From: Membranipora membranacea
Taxonomy: Eukaryota; Bryozoa; Gymnolaemata; Cheilostomatida; Membraniporidae
Length of the DNA stretch: 64,000 bases
Direction of reading: 5' to 3'
NCBI GenBank assembly: GCA_914767715.1
Contig: OU612065.1
Location: 14,880,001 to 14,944,000, forward strand
The position numbers and the translations under genes are program-made. Positions within the stretch are counted from its first letter, which is position 1; each line of letters begins with the position of its first letter. Below, piece by piece: positions 51,887-62,496 of the stretch. Below the pieces are notes generated by a model. That model ran no database searches and was not told where the DNA came from. It saw only the letters and a list, made by a program, of their open reading frames with translations.

Positions 51887-51954
51887 TACTACCCTATGAT
51901 GGCTTTAGTGTAATCCCATGTTGTGGGCTGCTAATAGCTTGATGCTTTTAAGTA
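51887..51954 (+). promoter_or_regulatory. SECIS element (form 2), deiodinase copy C
   Basis: The core ATGA (51896-51899) opposite TGAT (51940-51943), helix II and the CCCA/TGGG mini-helix are retained. The apical loop is GTAAT where A and B have GTAAA, so two unpaired A residues remain. Helix I is shorter (TACT/AGTA). Confidence 0.87.
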
Positions 51955-52013
51955 AGGATGCTGTGAATTTCTCATGACATTAGAATGTTTTAACTGCTGT
52001 GTAATTTGATGTA

Positions 52014-52019
52014 AATAAA
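52014..52019 (+). terminator. distal polyadenylation signal, deiodinase copy C
   Basis: AATAAAAC after the SECIS. A proximal AATAAA (51542-51547) overlaps the stop codon. Confidence 0.6.
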
Positions 52020-53058
52020 ACGACATTCATGATGAGTAGAGACAAAACTAGCTCATTTTTGGAACCATACGCAGGAAAAAGTGTATTAGAATACACCTGT
52101 TTCTCTCCTGGTATAAGGCTGCAAGTGAAAGTGACCTGTTTGGGCTGCCACAACCAAGGGCAACTACGCTCAGTGGAGTTAATTCAGTTTTCTAGACATT
52201 TTCATTCAAGATAATTATTGTAAAAATTATAAAGGTATTTTTATGCATAAGGGCTCGGAGCATCAAATTTGATGGGTTCAAAACTGCTTTTTATGTTTCA
52301 TATACACGTTGCATACAGCAGTTCAAGAGCTGAAACAAATAATGAGCTTCTGCAAAACCTGTATTGAAGAGCTATTTCTATTTGGTGATTGGTTTTAGCA
52401 AGGAGTTACTCCTTGGTTTTAGATAATATATTTTCATCTTGTTATTGCAAATCGGTATATAAAAGAGATGATGATTAAAATAATGACTTTAAGAGGATCA
52501 TGTCAAAGTAGCATCTGAGATGACTTTCAATGACAAGACAGAAAAATGTTGTTATCCAATATTAGCAGTGTCATAGTATATGTCAAGTCATGCGTCACTC
52601 AAGGTCATTGCTGAAAAAGTATAATTGCATCGTAATAAGGATAGTACCAGTTCGTGCTCCATGGTCTGCATACTGACATCTGAATTGATGATCATTTCAT
52701 TGATCAGATAGCGTCAATGGCAGGTTAGAATAAATCTTATTATCCGAAAACTGGAACCGAACATAATAGAGCATCCTTAGATTCCATGACACAAACAGAT
52801 AACTGAATAGTCTAGGGAGCTCAGACTAAGGAAATATCAGTTGTTTTGAATGAAAACTTCATCAGTAGCGAGAGCTAAAAAGATCAAACTTAGTTTCGTG
52901 CCTGATTCCTTAAATAATAAACAGAATTATCCAGAATAAGACCAAATATGATTATTCAAAATACATATCACACCACACCTGACCACAATGTGAAAGATAC
53001 GATCCTATTTGATTGTTAACCCGAGCCAACCTTGAAAAAGAAAATTACATTCTTTCCC
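52020..53058. other. intergenic DNA between deiodinase C and the Gypsy element
   Basis: No gene was seen. It contains the palindromic 17-mer at 52399-52415 with flanking 7-bp direct repeats. Confidence 0.45.
52392..52422. repeat. 17-bp palindrome with 7-bp direct repeats, copy 2
   Basis: GTTTTAG / CAAGGAGTTACTCCTTG / GTTTTAG. The palindrome is at 52399-52415 and the direct repeats at 52392-52398 and 52416-52422. Confidence 0.75.
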
Positions 53059-53230
53059 TGTTTATGTTGTTTGTTGTGAGTGGTTAGGTTGTGAGTTTTT
53101 ATGTGAGTTTAATTATGGTATATGAACTTGAGGCCGCAGTGTACATCTATAAAACAGAAAAACAAGGTTTTGAGTTATGGTGGATGAAACACTAGACCAA
53201 ACAAACATAATGGGATGTAAAAGATAAACA
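53059..53230 (-). repeat. 3' LTR of the Gypsy element, 172 bp
   Basis: Matches 58352-58523 at 170 of 172 positions. In element orientation it is preceded by the purine tract GTAAAGGGGA. Confidence 0.93.
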
Positions 53231-53240
53231 TCCCCTTTAC
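53231..53240 (-). other. polypurine tract
   Basis: GTAAAGGGGA immediately before the 3' LTR on the minus strand, the plus-strand primer site of LTR elements. Confidence 0.75.
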
Positions 53241-53550
53241 AATAAAATAAAACATAATGGTGAACGAATATAGGCCAGAAAAACTTGGTTACACAAGTTT
53301 ATGCTATATCATGCAACGACGCCCAGAAAACATAATGTCTGGGTGTTTACAGGCTGTTATATAATATACACATACATAACAATTATATGCAGCAGAATCG
53401 CTGTTACGTCAAATGAAATATGTAATCGAACATGAAATAAAAGAAACTAGCTCTGTCCATGTCATGGTAAAATGCGGTTAGAACAAGGTATTCAACTGAA
53501 CAGTTTCAAGTATGATTGCTTTTATGCATGAGGGTATATGTCTCTATTGC

Positions 53551-54690
53551 TCATCGTTTCATGTCATAGTTTTGATATTTCACTGGTAATCTCCTGCTCT
53601 CACGACTGGCATTTCTCCTTGCTGCTTGGGCTGGCTGTGGTGTCTCAGGTGTAGACATATTTCTCTCAGGTACATCTCTGTTTGATGCGTCTCCTTCAGG
53701 TGCAACAATGGTATCAGGAACGAGAGTATCAGGAACAATAGTGTCTGGAACAATAGGATCAGAAACAGAGACTGTCTCGGAAACAGGGATAGCTGTGCTT
53801 AACGCGTCAACTCCTCTAGTGCTGGGACCATTTAAGCTCAGTGGGCCACTTCTTAGGTCTACCCGATTCCGTCTCACAATGTTTCCTGTTTCGTTGTTCA
53901 GGACAGTATAAGATCTATCTGATAGTTGCTCCACTACTTTCCCACTCATCCATTTTCCTTTCGAGGCACTGAAGTCTCTCGGCAGGACAAGTGAGCCAAT
54001 GATTAGTGAATCCATATCTTTGGCTGATCTGTTGTAATTAGCTTGACTTGTTAGCTTCTTCTTTAACTTTTCTCGCAGCACTAGATCTGTTGACACCGTC
54101 TTGTTGCGGTTACATGAAGGCAAGATTGATCGAGTTGATCTTCCAAACATACGTTCAGTAGGGCTGGTTGACATGTCAGCTGTTGGTGTATTTCTATACT
54201 CCAACAATGCCAAATATGGGTCACTGGATCTTCTCAGTATGCGTTTGATAATTTTCACTGCGGCCTCAGCTTTTCCATTGGACTGCTGATGTCCAGGCGA
54301 ACTTGTTGTGTGTTTGAATTCCCAGTTATGACCAAATGCTGAGAATTCTGCCGACACGAATTGTGGTCCATTGTCAGATTGGACCACATCTGGGATGCCA
54401 TGTCTAGCAAATGTTTTCTTGCAAGCTTGATGACTCCTTTGCTACTGAGATCTGTGATATGCTCACATTCAAAGAAATCAGTTAGATAGTCAACGATTAT
54501 CAGGTAGTGTTTGTTTTCATGTGTGAGGAGGTCCATCCCAACTTTGCTCCATGGTTTGTTGGGAATGTCATGGTTCTGGATAGTCTCTTTTTGCTGCACA
54601 GGGGCGTCTAAGGCACATCTGACACAATTTTCGGTATAGATTGGAATGTCCTCAGACATCTGTGGCCAAAATACAACTCCTCTTGCTCTT
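53551..54690 (-). pseudogene. Gypsy integrase domain, frameshifted
   Basis: The zinc-binding part ends in CVRC (near 54600). The core has the first Asp in VGMDLL (54540 region), the second in QSDNGPQF (about 54375) and the Glu in GKAEAAVK. A tail follows with VPDTI repeats and a Pro/Arg-rich end. A frameshift near 54410 separates the first and second catalytic Asp, so a single product is not encoded. It probably ceased to be active after this change. Confidence 0.88.
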
Positions 54691-54791
54691 CTCAGGGTTG
54701 CTGCAGTACCTTGATGACTAACATGCAGTTTCTCCAGTACAAAGGGTCTGCATGCTTCAGGGATGATAATCCTGGAGCCTTTATATAGGAT

Positions 54792-55314
54792 TCAATCAAG
54801 AATGGCGATCTCGTCACGAAAGCTGTGGTAGCTTTTGACCTCTTTTGGGACATCCATGAGTTTTGAGGGCCATCCATTCATGATAAGTTTGCCTAAGACC
54901 TTCATATCCTCATCCTTCTTGGTGTTTTCCTTTATCACATGATATGTGTTCTCAGAGATTGACAGATCCTGTCTGGGGTTGGATATATTCAGATCAGACA
55001 GAAATGATTGGAGCTGAAAGATTTGCTCATCAGATACTCCTGGGCTAGATTTGTCAACCGGGCAACGTGATAACATGTCAGCAGTCACCTGCAGAGGGCC
55101 TGGCCGATATTTGACCGTCATCGGATAACGCTGTAGAGCCAGCAACATAGATTGTAGTCGTCTGGGAGCTCTGAGTAATGACTTTCTGAGGATAGGCTCT
55201 AGAGGCTCATGATCAGTGTGTATAACCAGTTCCTTATTTCCAAAGACATACTGATCAAACTTCTGCATTGCATACACGATAGCCAGAAGTTCGAGTTCTA
55301 TTGGGGCGTAGTTA
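54792..55314 (-). pseudogene. Gypsy RNase H domain, 3' part
   Basis: NYAPIELELLAIVYAMQKFD and HTDHEPL identify the RNase H region of Gypsy pol; a chromatin-side linker follows to SYHSFRDEIAILD. Its N-terminal portion lies on the other side of the insertion at 55319-56148. Confidence 0.85.
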
Positions 55315-56152
55315 CATTTGTCGCATATTCGACCCACTTGGGGCCGAATACCCGAGCAGAACAGACACCACTATTTCATTCATTTTGCTCATGTTTATTT
55401 TGTATGGAGTTAACTTCTTCCTGTTGAGGAAGAAGGCAACTCCATACAAAAAGTGTTTTGTTTACCTAATCAAATTTATCCACAACATTGTTCTTTAGAA
55501 TTTTGTTACAAGTAGGTATTAATTCAATTTACTAATGACTCATAGTTGAGATGCCTTTTCGACATTAAAATCAATTTTTATTCTTGAATAATAAACTAAG
55601 TTAGATACCAGAAAAGCAAGCTATATCATACCAGAAAAACATGCTCCAAGGGCTCTCCAACTAGAACTGCCCTGCCTTGATGTTCCCCCGGTTTTTATAT
55701 GCACCGGGGTTCATCACGGCGGGTGAGCATGGCCAAAAAACCGGAGGTAGCATTTGCCCATCCTCTTGACAAAAGCGGAGATTTGATTTAGGTTTTTTGT
55801 CTGATAAAAAGGTTTTAATTATATATATATTATTTAAATGCTTGCGTTTGAACCCTCCAAAAAGATGGAGATTGGACTTTAATTTATGTCTGATAAAAAG
55901 GTTTTAATTATATATATTACTTAAATGCTTGCGTTTGAACCCTCCAAAAAGACGGAGATTGGACTTTAATTTATGTCTGATAAAAAGGTTTTAATTATAT
56001 ACATTATTTAAATGCTTGCGATAAAGAGGTTTAATTATACACATTATTTTGAAGTGGTTGACGCCGTCTGGTATCACCTGCTCCCATCCTCTTGGCTCCA
56101 TTCTCTTTATCCGAAATTTCCTGAGCTGTGAGAACTTGAGATCTCACACATT
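55315..56152. mobile_element. 830-bp TG...CA insertion (solo LTR or tandem-repeat MITE) inside Gypsy pol
   Basis: The insertion 55319-56148 starts TGTCGC and ends TCTCACA on plus, with CATT on both sides (55315-55318, 56149-56152) as target duplication. The TG...CA ends and 4-bp duplication suit a solo LTR. Both ends also fold on themselves (TATTCGACCC/GGGGCCGAATA; GTGAGA/TCTCAC), a 53-nt hairpin lies at 55398-55450, and a minisatellite of about 88 bp (2.7 units, 55799-56040) fills the right part. That structure resembles tandem-repeat-bearing non-autonomous elements of invertebrates. No ORF. Confidence 0.8.
55799..56040. repeat. minisatellite, unit about 88 bp, 2.7 copies
   Basis: GTCTGATAAAAAGGTTTTAA recurs at 55799, 55888 and 55975 (spacing 89 and 87 bp). 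The units also share ATGCTTGCGTTTGAACCCTC. The last unit is truncated. Confidence 0.9.
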
Positions 56153-57257
56153 CACTGCTAGTCAAGCTCCGGGATGCATAGCAGATTGGTTTATCATTTT
56201 GCATCAGTACTGCTCCTACTCCGCCAGTACTAGCATCTGTCTGGACAACAATAGGTTCATTCACCCTGAAGTATTGAAGCATCTTCTCGTCAGTTACGAG
56301 TTCTTTCAGTCTAGTGAAGGCTCTCATTTGGTCTTCAGCCCACACAAAGTCTTCATTCGATACATTGATGAGATGTCTGAGAGGCTCCGATTCGGCATAA
56401 CAGTCTGGGATGAACTTGGATACGTAGTTGATATGTCCTAGAAACCTTCTCACTTCATCACCGTCTTTTGGTGGTGGCATATCCCGGATCGCGTTCACCT
56501 TTTTCGGATCTGGTTTTATGCCATAATCAGTAATGATGTGACCGATGTATGGGAGTTCCTGGAGCAAAAATCGACATTTGTCTTTGTTTAGTTTGAGATT
56601 AGCTTTCTGTGCTCTGATAAGCAGTTGCTCTAGGTTTCGGTTATGATCACTCATTGCTTCTTCTTTATTGTCACCCTTGCCATAGATCAGTATATCGTCA
56701 GCTACAACTGTTATACCAGATAGGCCATCCAGCGCTTCAGACAATCTCCTCTGGAACTCTTCACTGCTGGACACCAATCCAAAAGCCATCCTGAGCCATT
56801 TGTACTTGCCATATGGGGTCCAGAAGGTTGTTAAGTCGCTTGATTCATCATCTAACTTGACTTGTAGGAAACCATCTTTTGCATCACAGAGCGAGAACAC
56901 TTTAGCATCGGCCAGCTCAACGAGGACATCATCTAGTGTTGGCATTATTCAAGTTGGATGGATCAAGGCATACCCTCAGCTTCCCATTAGGCTTTCTGAC
57001 TGCTACCATGATATTAAGCCAGTCAGTAGGATGATCGACCTTCTCAAAAGCTTGTTCTCCTCCAGGCACTCCAGTTTAGTTTTTAAATCTGCTAGCATAG
57101 AGACTGGTACTTTCCTGTTGTGATTCTTCATAGGAACAGCGTCTTTGTCTAACTGTATGTGGTATTCACCTGGTAGGCAGCCGACACCATGAAAATATCT
57201 GAATACTGATCTACAAGTTGTTCTACGGTGGTAGATGTGGAGATTATGTTGACCCAC
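56149..57257 (-). pseudogene. Gypsy reverse transcriptase and start of RNase H, frameshifted
   Basis: RT motifs include FSLCDAKDGFLQVKLD, MAFGLVSSSEEFQ and the catalytic VVADDILIYG (about 56690), then LGHINYVSKFIPD, and the first RNase H aspartate in VQTDASTGGVGAVLMQ. The upstream fingers segment (57257-57003, PVSMLADLKTKLE) is in another frame, with shifts near 57040 and 56945. The open frame runs into the inserted element at 56148. Confidence 0.88.
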
Positions 57258-57285
57258 TCATGTTTGATGGTTATGAGACCCAGAT

Positions 57286-57663
57286 CTAAACATGTATTAC
57301 CAGACAGGAGGCTGAGGTTGTTGGTACAACATAACAGTCGTAAGGTTTTCCAGCTATCAGAACCCGACATTCACCCAAAGGCTTTGTTGTTGAACCATCA
57401 AAGAGTTTCAGGTCAGGCCTGTGGTCATTGAGTGTTGGTTTGTCGAGTGCACAGTAGTCTTGGTAGTTGAGTACATTGCATGAAGCTCCTGTGTCCAGCT
57501 GGTATAGGATTTTTACTTGTTTGTCTTTGTAGCGAGTTTGTATGGTACTCATCAGTTTCCGGTTTGACCTGATCACTTGTAGACAGAGCAGCGATTCATC
57601 AGATCCACTTCCTGATTCTTCTTCCTCCAGCTGATGAACTTGTCTAGCTGATCTGCAAAACAT
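57286..57663 (-). pseudogene. Gypsy aspartic protease
   Basis: YQLDTGASCNVLNY carries the retroviral-type DTGA active site, followed by KLFDGSTTKPLGECRV. The segment is in a different frame from the downstream RT; it is not known whether this reflects programmed frameshifting or decay. Confidence 0.85.
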
Positions 57664-57696
57664 CTTGAAATGGTTGAATTTGTTGCATCCATGGCA

Positions 57697-58301
57697 TTAT
57701 TGACCGTATGCAGGGCATCGTTTAGGTGGATGTGACTGGCCACAGTTTCCACATTTTCCTTTTGGCTTGTTGTGCAAGTCATCAGCATTTTGTTTGCCTT
57801 TATAGGGTTTGTTTGATCTATCCCTTCGGCTTAATGCGTGTACAGACTCTTCTGCCTCTGCCCTGATAGTCTTCAAATCATTTTGAAGCTTCTGCAACCT
57901 TACATTTCCTTATAGCTTGGTCCACTTTTAGGTCATCGTCCTTGAATAGTTTTTGTCTTACTTGTTCGTCATTGATACCTAGCAGTAGTGCTTGTAGAAA
58001 GAAATCGTCATACATAGTATCTAGACTGCATTCACGTGCTATCTTATGATGTGCAGTAACATATTCATCAACAGACAAACATCCTTGCTTGGTTGAAAGT
58101 AAATGTGAAGCTCTTGAAAATGTCCACTCCCCTGGGGCCGATACATCTTAGCATCAAAGCAATCTTGATTTTGTCACCTTTACCATCCTTCTCAGTGGCA
58201 ACAAGGTACAGCTCATACTCTTCCAGAAACCTGGCTCACTGACTGGACAGGTCTGCACCATCCTCAATTGGTTTGGGTACTAGAAAGTCATTCTCTGCCA
58301 T
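57697..58301 (-). pseudogene. Gypsy gag, interrupted
   Basis: The ATG at 58301 (MAENDFLVPKPIEDGADLSS) lies 50 nt after the PBS. An in-frame TGA at 58238-58236 breaks the frame and later segments lie in shifted frames (58078-57878, 57897-57697). The C-terminal part has a CCHC-like zinc knuckle (CGNCGQSHPPKRCPAYG), marking nucleocapsid. Confidence 0.8.
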
Positions 58302-58333
58302 CTCTGTATCACTGTACTCTGTTTACAACCTTC

Positions 58334-58351
58334 AGATCACTCGGGGCACCA
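58334..58351 (-). other. primer-binding site
   Basis: TGGTGCCCCGAGTGATCT begins at the first base after the 5' LTR on the minus strand. TGG is the complement of the tRNA CCA end. The priming tRNA was not identified. Confidence 0.8.
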
Positions 58352-58523
58352 TGTTTATGTTGTTTGTTGTGAGTGGTTAGGTTGTTAGTTTTTATGTGAG
58401 TTTAATTATGGTATATGAACTTGAGGCCGCAGTGTACATCTATAAAACAGAAAAACAAGGTTTTGAGTTATGGTGGATGAAACACTAGACCAAACAAACA
58501 TAATGGGATGTAAAACATAAACA
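58352..58523 (-). repeat. 5' LTR of the Gypsy element, 172 bp
   Basis: Ends are TGTTTATG and CATAAACA, a perfect 8-bp terminal inverted repeat in this copy. Confidence 0.93.
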
Positions 58524-59919
58524 CACAACCAGTTACTAAATTCACAATTCAGTTTGATGTTTGCAGCTTGCCAAAACTAGGAAAGCTTAATCGTTGACTT
58601 CGGTCCTCTTGTCGTATGAGGTTATGCTTTGGCTGCACCCTTATAACAACTATAAATATAATTGGATATAGGAAGCCTTATTTGACACCTGCCAGTGCCA
58701 CTCAAGTTCAGCAAAAAACCTTGAATCTACTTTAAACATAGACTAATAATGAATTATTATTAAGTCAGTGATTTTAAGTCTTCTGTTCAGCAGTTTTTGA
58801 AGAGAAACCTCATTGTTGTGGTAAGGTAACATCACTGAGCTTTGGTGGATAAAATTTGGTGCATAGTATTGTATTTTATGAGTTCTTTTTCACTGTCTGT
58901 GGATTTGCGAATATAATACAATTTCTTAACAATATTTATAACCATGGTTTGACTAGGTATGATGATTAATGGTATTGTTTGAGGATCATTGAACAGTTTA
59001 TTAGAGTTTTCCATTCTATTAACAAGGTCAGAGAAAAGGAATTACTACTTATATATTTCAAATTCTTATTTGTTAAATCAACCTTGTGTTTGGACGAAGT
59101 TACAGAAAACACAGACGATCCTCAAAAGAGTAAAGTTGGCTTTTGAGTCTAGGTTTAAAAAGCTAGCGTGCCCCTGACCCCCAGTGCTATTAAAGCACCT
59201 GGTGACAACGAGACTTGTTGGTGAATGAATCCTATTCAAAAATGGACGCACAAAATAAGAGACACCCTGGCCCAAAACAATACTCCAAAAATCAAATGTG
59301 TATCAGGGTCTGATTTTATATGTTACACTGCAAGGATCTGATTTGTATTTCACAATACCGTGAAAAAGTGATAAAAAGGTTCAGTCCAGTGATGATACAG
59401 TGATCAGTGATCGCACTGTGATGACGCAGTGATGGGTACCATAACAATGTACATGCTTGGTTGGGATGAAAATGACGCAACTACAATATTATACAACATG
59501 CTTAGGAAGGTGGCATATTTTTCTTGATGTATAAATATCCTCTCCGACTCTATACATTCAATAAAAGTATAATTGAGAGATTTAATCCACGATTTTATCA
59601 ATACTCAATATCAATGCCCTATGCCTATGGCATGGGAGTCCCCCAGAATGAAGGTGCCAATGATCGGAGTTGCGTGCCCAATTCTAGCTAGTCCAATATT
59701 TTCCAGCTATCACAAAAGGAACAAGGGCTATTGAATAGTAATCACTGGGTTTTCAGCTAAAGTAGATAATGGTCAAGGCCATCATCTACATTATATTATT
59801 ATATATATTACTAAACCAATCAATCACTTCTGGCTAGTCAGATCACCACTAGTTCCAGTGACAGGGTAGGATATCTTTTAGTAGACAGATTATTCCTTTT
59901 ATCTGATCCTCAAGGATAT
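58524..59919. other. intergenic DNA
   Basis: No gene, RNA or repeat I can support. Confidence 0.4.
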
Positions 59920-59950
59920 GTATTATCAAGGAGTTACTCCTTGGTATTAT
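59920..59950. repeat. 17-bp palindrome with 7-bp direct repeats, copy 3
   Basis: GTATTAT / CAAGGAGTTACTCCTTG / GTATTAT; the palindrome is at 59927-59943, identical to the copy at 52399-52415. Confidence 0.75.
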
Positions 59951-59992
59951 CAAACTATTTTGCCTTTGTTCATCATGGTTGATCCATGCATA

Positions 59993-60055
59993 GGCATCTG
60001 GCGGTTACAAGCATGTCCAGTATCAATACTGGACATGCTTGTAACTCCAGATGCC
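59993..60055. repeat. 63-nt near-perfect hairpin
   Basis: The arms are TTACAAGCATGTCCAGTAT and its exact inverse around a 2-nt centre, extended by GGCATCTGG/CCAGATGCC with a small mismatch. A further CCAGATGCC copy follows at about 60062. It could be a MITE core, a hairpin RNA source or a palindromic duplication. Confidence 0.85.
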
Positions 60056-60195
60056 AGACTCCAGATGCCAAATGTTGATCCTGAACATAGGTCAGGAGTA
60101 GTCAAAATAAAAAAAAACTAGTGACTTCTCCCAAACAATTAACTTAACTACTACCTTCTATCCAATGTGCGCTGGCTCAACCCAGCCAACACACT

Positions 60196-60514
60196 CATTA
60201 CAAAATAAAGTACAGTTGTGAAATACCCTTTACCAGTGGTTCCTACATATCGTAGCAGCGGGTGGATTGTGTATACCCACAAATGAGTGTAGCGAATGTA
60301 GAGAGCTGAGCTTAGCATACACACGCCCCAGTACGCAATCACATGAATCCAACATGCATTCAGACAAGCACACTTTGCCTGCCATTGTACTCCTTTGTTC
60401 ACCAAACAAAAGGCCTTTTGTTACACAACTCTCATAGGTGTATTGGGGCATGTCTCCCTGACATCGGCCCTGTATCCAACAGGGTCTTTTAGAACTGTAC
60501 TTTATTTTGTAATG
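60196..60514. mobile_element. MITE, copy 1
   Basis: The terminal inverted repeat CATTACAAAATAAAGTACAG is paired with its inverse at 60495-60514. The interior shares TACATATCGTAGCAGCGGG and GTTCACCAAACAAAAGGCC with the copy at 60971-61293, and the palindrome ACAAAAGGCCTTTTGT. No ORF. No clear target duplication. Confidence 0.75.
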
Positions 60515-60970
60515 CTGGCTAATCCCAAGCCCAGCTTTTTGAGGTCTAGGGTCATTACAATGCGGTAGTCCTAAGCTAGTGCAAGATCCACTACATTACA
60601 GAAAAAGTCCAGTTCTGTATGGGCAATAGCCAGATTCATGAATAAATCAAAGTTGAGGGTTTGTTGGTGCAGCCCATGTTGCAATGTAAAACATAGTTTA
60701 GGTACTTAGCCTGATCCAACACGCGGGTGCTTTAAGACATGTTGTACAACTTGTCTTGCAGCACTCAAGAACAACGGATTTTTAACGATAAAGGCAGTGT
60801 AACAATGCTGTATTGTATTCGAGAACAATGCTGTAGAGTGCTTGAGAGCTGTAAGACCTGTCCTCCAACATGTCTTACAACACCCGTCGCCAGCGACAGT
60901 TTTTAGTGCCCATTCAGAACTGCATGAATTTTAGTACGAGGAGGGCTAGTTTTGAAGCAGGGCTTTATTT
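60515..60970. other. spacer between the two MITEs
   Basis: No gene. Words such as ACATGTTGTACAACTTGTCT and AACATGTCTTACAACACC hint at another old repeat, but no ends could be drawn. Confidence 0.35.
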
Positions 60971-61293
60971 CACTACAAAACAAAGCACAGCCGCACCACA
61001 CCCCCACTAGCGGCCCCTACATATCGTAGCAGCGGGCGGACGGCGCACACCCTCAAACGAGCGCAGCAAAGGCGGAGAACTGTTGGCTGCAGGACAGCTA
61101 CCAAACAGTTCCCCAAACCATCAGCAAACACGTATCCAGACAAGCAAACTTTGCCTTTGTTCACCAAACAAAAGGCCTTTTGTTATACAAGTCTAATTGG
61201 TGTCTTGGGACATGTCTGAAGACAGGTTCCCAGACATTGTCCCCCACGGCCTATCCAACATACTACAGCGCAACTGTGCTTTATTTTGTAATA
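60971..61293. mobile_element. MITE, copy 2
   Basis: Same family and orientation as 60196-60514, about 75 percent identical by eye, with CACTACAAAACAAAGCACAG at the left end and its near-inverse at the right. The internal palindrome ACAAAAGGCCTTTTGT is unchanged. Confidence 0.75.
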
Positions 61294-61795
61294 TTGACAA
61301 AGACTCCCCGTGGAACCTAGAATGCAGAAACTCCTGCCCTGTGTCTAGCACAGCAATGACTTGTTCCCTGGACAGACTGGTGTGGTGAAATAAACGTAAT
61401 TACACGAGTCACAAGTAAGAAGCCGCCCCACCTAGACTTAAATAAACTCCTACGAACAAGGGATCGATCAGGGTTAACTCAGTGTTAGGGCGTCGGACAC
61501 AGGACCGCTAGGCCCTGTTTGTCTAGTACTACCTTTGCTGGCTGTCGCGGGCAATTCACCCTAGCCGACCTGGAATGACTAATGACCTACGAGAAACAGA
61601 TTGCTAGATTAATCAACCCTTATGCAGCACATACCTCTCATGAGGAGAAAGTTAAGCTGTTTAAGAATCAACAGTGAGACCAGTTTACTTTTTTCAGCTC
61701 TGCTGAGTACCTACATTATATTCATGCTTAGATGAGATATATAAGCATTTTTGACTAAATCTAGTATCCATCATCTCAACAAATAGAAATGAAAT
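61294..61795. other. intergenic DNA
   Basis: No gene or clear repeat. A GTTAACTCAGTGTTAGGGCG stretch near 61473 is faintly tRNA-like but does not fold convincingly. Confidence 0.35.
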
Positions 61796-62302
61796 TTGTT
61801 ATGGATATATTGTAAGCTGACATGCGGTTTATTATTCTATGCCAGAGCTCAATTTAAAATTCTACTTTTTGTGTACAAGATCTATCATAACTCTCCTGAT
61901 ACGCCATCTTATTTCATCAATCAACTCTACATTCCTGAACCTCGCCGTGTCACTAGAAGCAGCTCAAAAATCATCCTCGCATCCCATCACACCTCTTGCT
62001 TGGCCACATTCGGTGGAAAATCCCTACCATCATCACTCGTAACCCTCTGGAATTCCCTGCCCCCTGATTTGCAGCTGTTGCCGAGCCTTACCGGTTTTAA
62101 GTCCGCTACTAAAACGTATTTATTTAGGTTGTACTTTAAGTAATTAGATTTTATTTTATAGATTTATATAGCAGTATCAGAATTATGTTTTAATTTTATC
62201 CTCATGCACATATTTTATCCATTTTATTTCACCTTTGCTCTGCAATTTTATTAAGCGTTTCACAAATAAACTTTATTATTTTATTATTATTATTATTATT
62301 AA
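61796..62302 (+). mobile_element. non-LTR retrotransposon 3' end (CR1/L2/Rex-like)
   Basis: The ORF 61796-62143 contains RAQFKILLFVYKIYHNSPDT, RRVTRSSSKIILA, LWNSLPPDLQ and a terminal FKSATKTYLFRLYF. This is the characteristic carboxyl end of CR1/L2-clade reverse transcriptases (R.QFKILL..YK...; LWNSLP..L; FK..LKT.LF). A short 3' UTR then ends in (ATT)n. It is 5'-truncated and dead. Confidence 0.8.
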
Positions 62303-62496
62303 TGTTGATAGGTTTTGGAGAGGCCACTGCTAGACATGGGATGCAATGGCAAAATGATAAATTGTATATTTATGTATATTTCTGCTTCATATAACATGAT
62401 ATAATTATTTGTATCTAAGCAAAACCATAGTTTATGACCATAAGCAGCTATATTTCCCCACAGTGATCGGTTAAGGAGAAATTGGTTTCAGAGATA

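Larger units (their letters stand above)
53059..58523 (-). mobile_element. Gypsy-type LTR retrotransposon, defective
   Basis: The element lies on the minus strand between two 172-bp LTRs that start TGTTTATG and end TAAACA. The order gag (zinc knuckle), protease, RT, RNase H, integrase is that of Ty3/Gypsy. A primer-binding site abuts the 5' LTR and a purine tract abuts the 3' LTR. The LTRs differ at only two positions, so insertion or conversion is recent. Even so, gag has an internal stop, frameshifts separate the pol segments, and an 830-bp insertion splits RT from RNase H. No target duplication was found (TTCCC on the left, CACAA on the right). Confidence 0.93.

Noticed and set aside
52029-52214. 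61-aa ORF after deiodinase C
   Set aside because: No homology, no splice context; not found after copies A or B.
53708-54289. Plus-strand ORFs over the integrase
   Set aside because: Shadows of the minus-strand Gypsy integrase.
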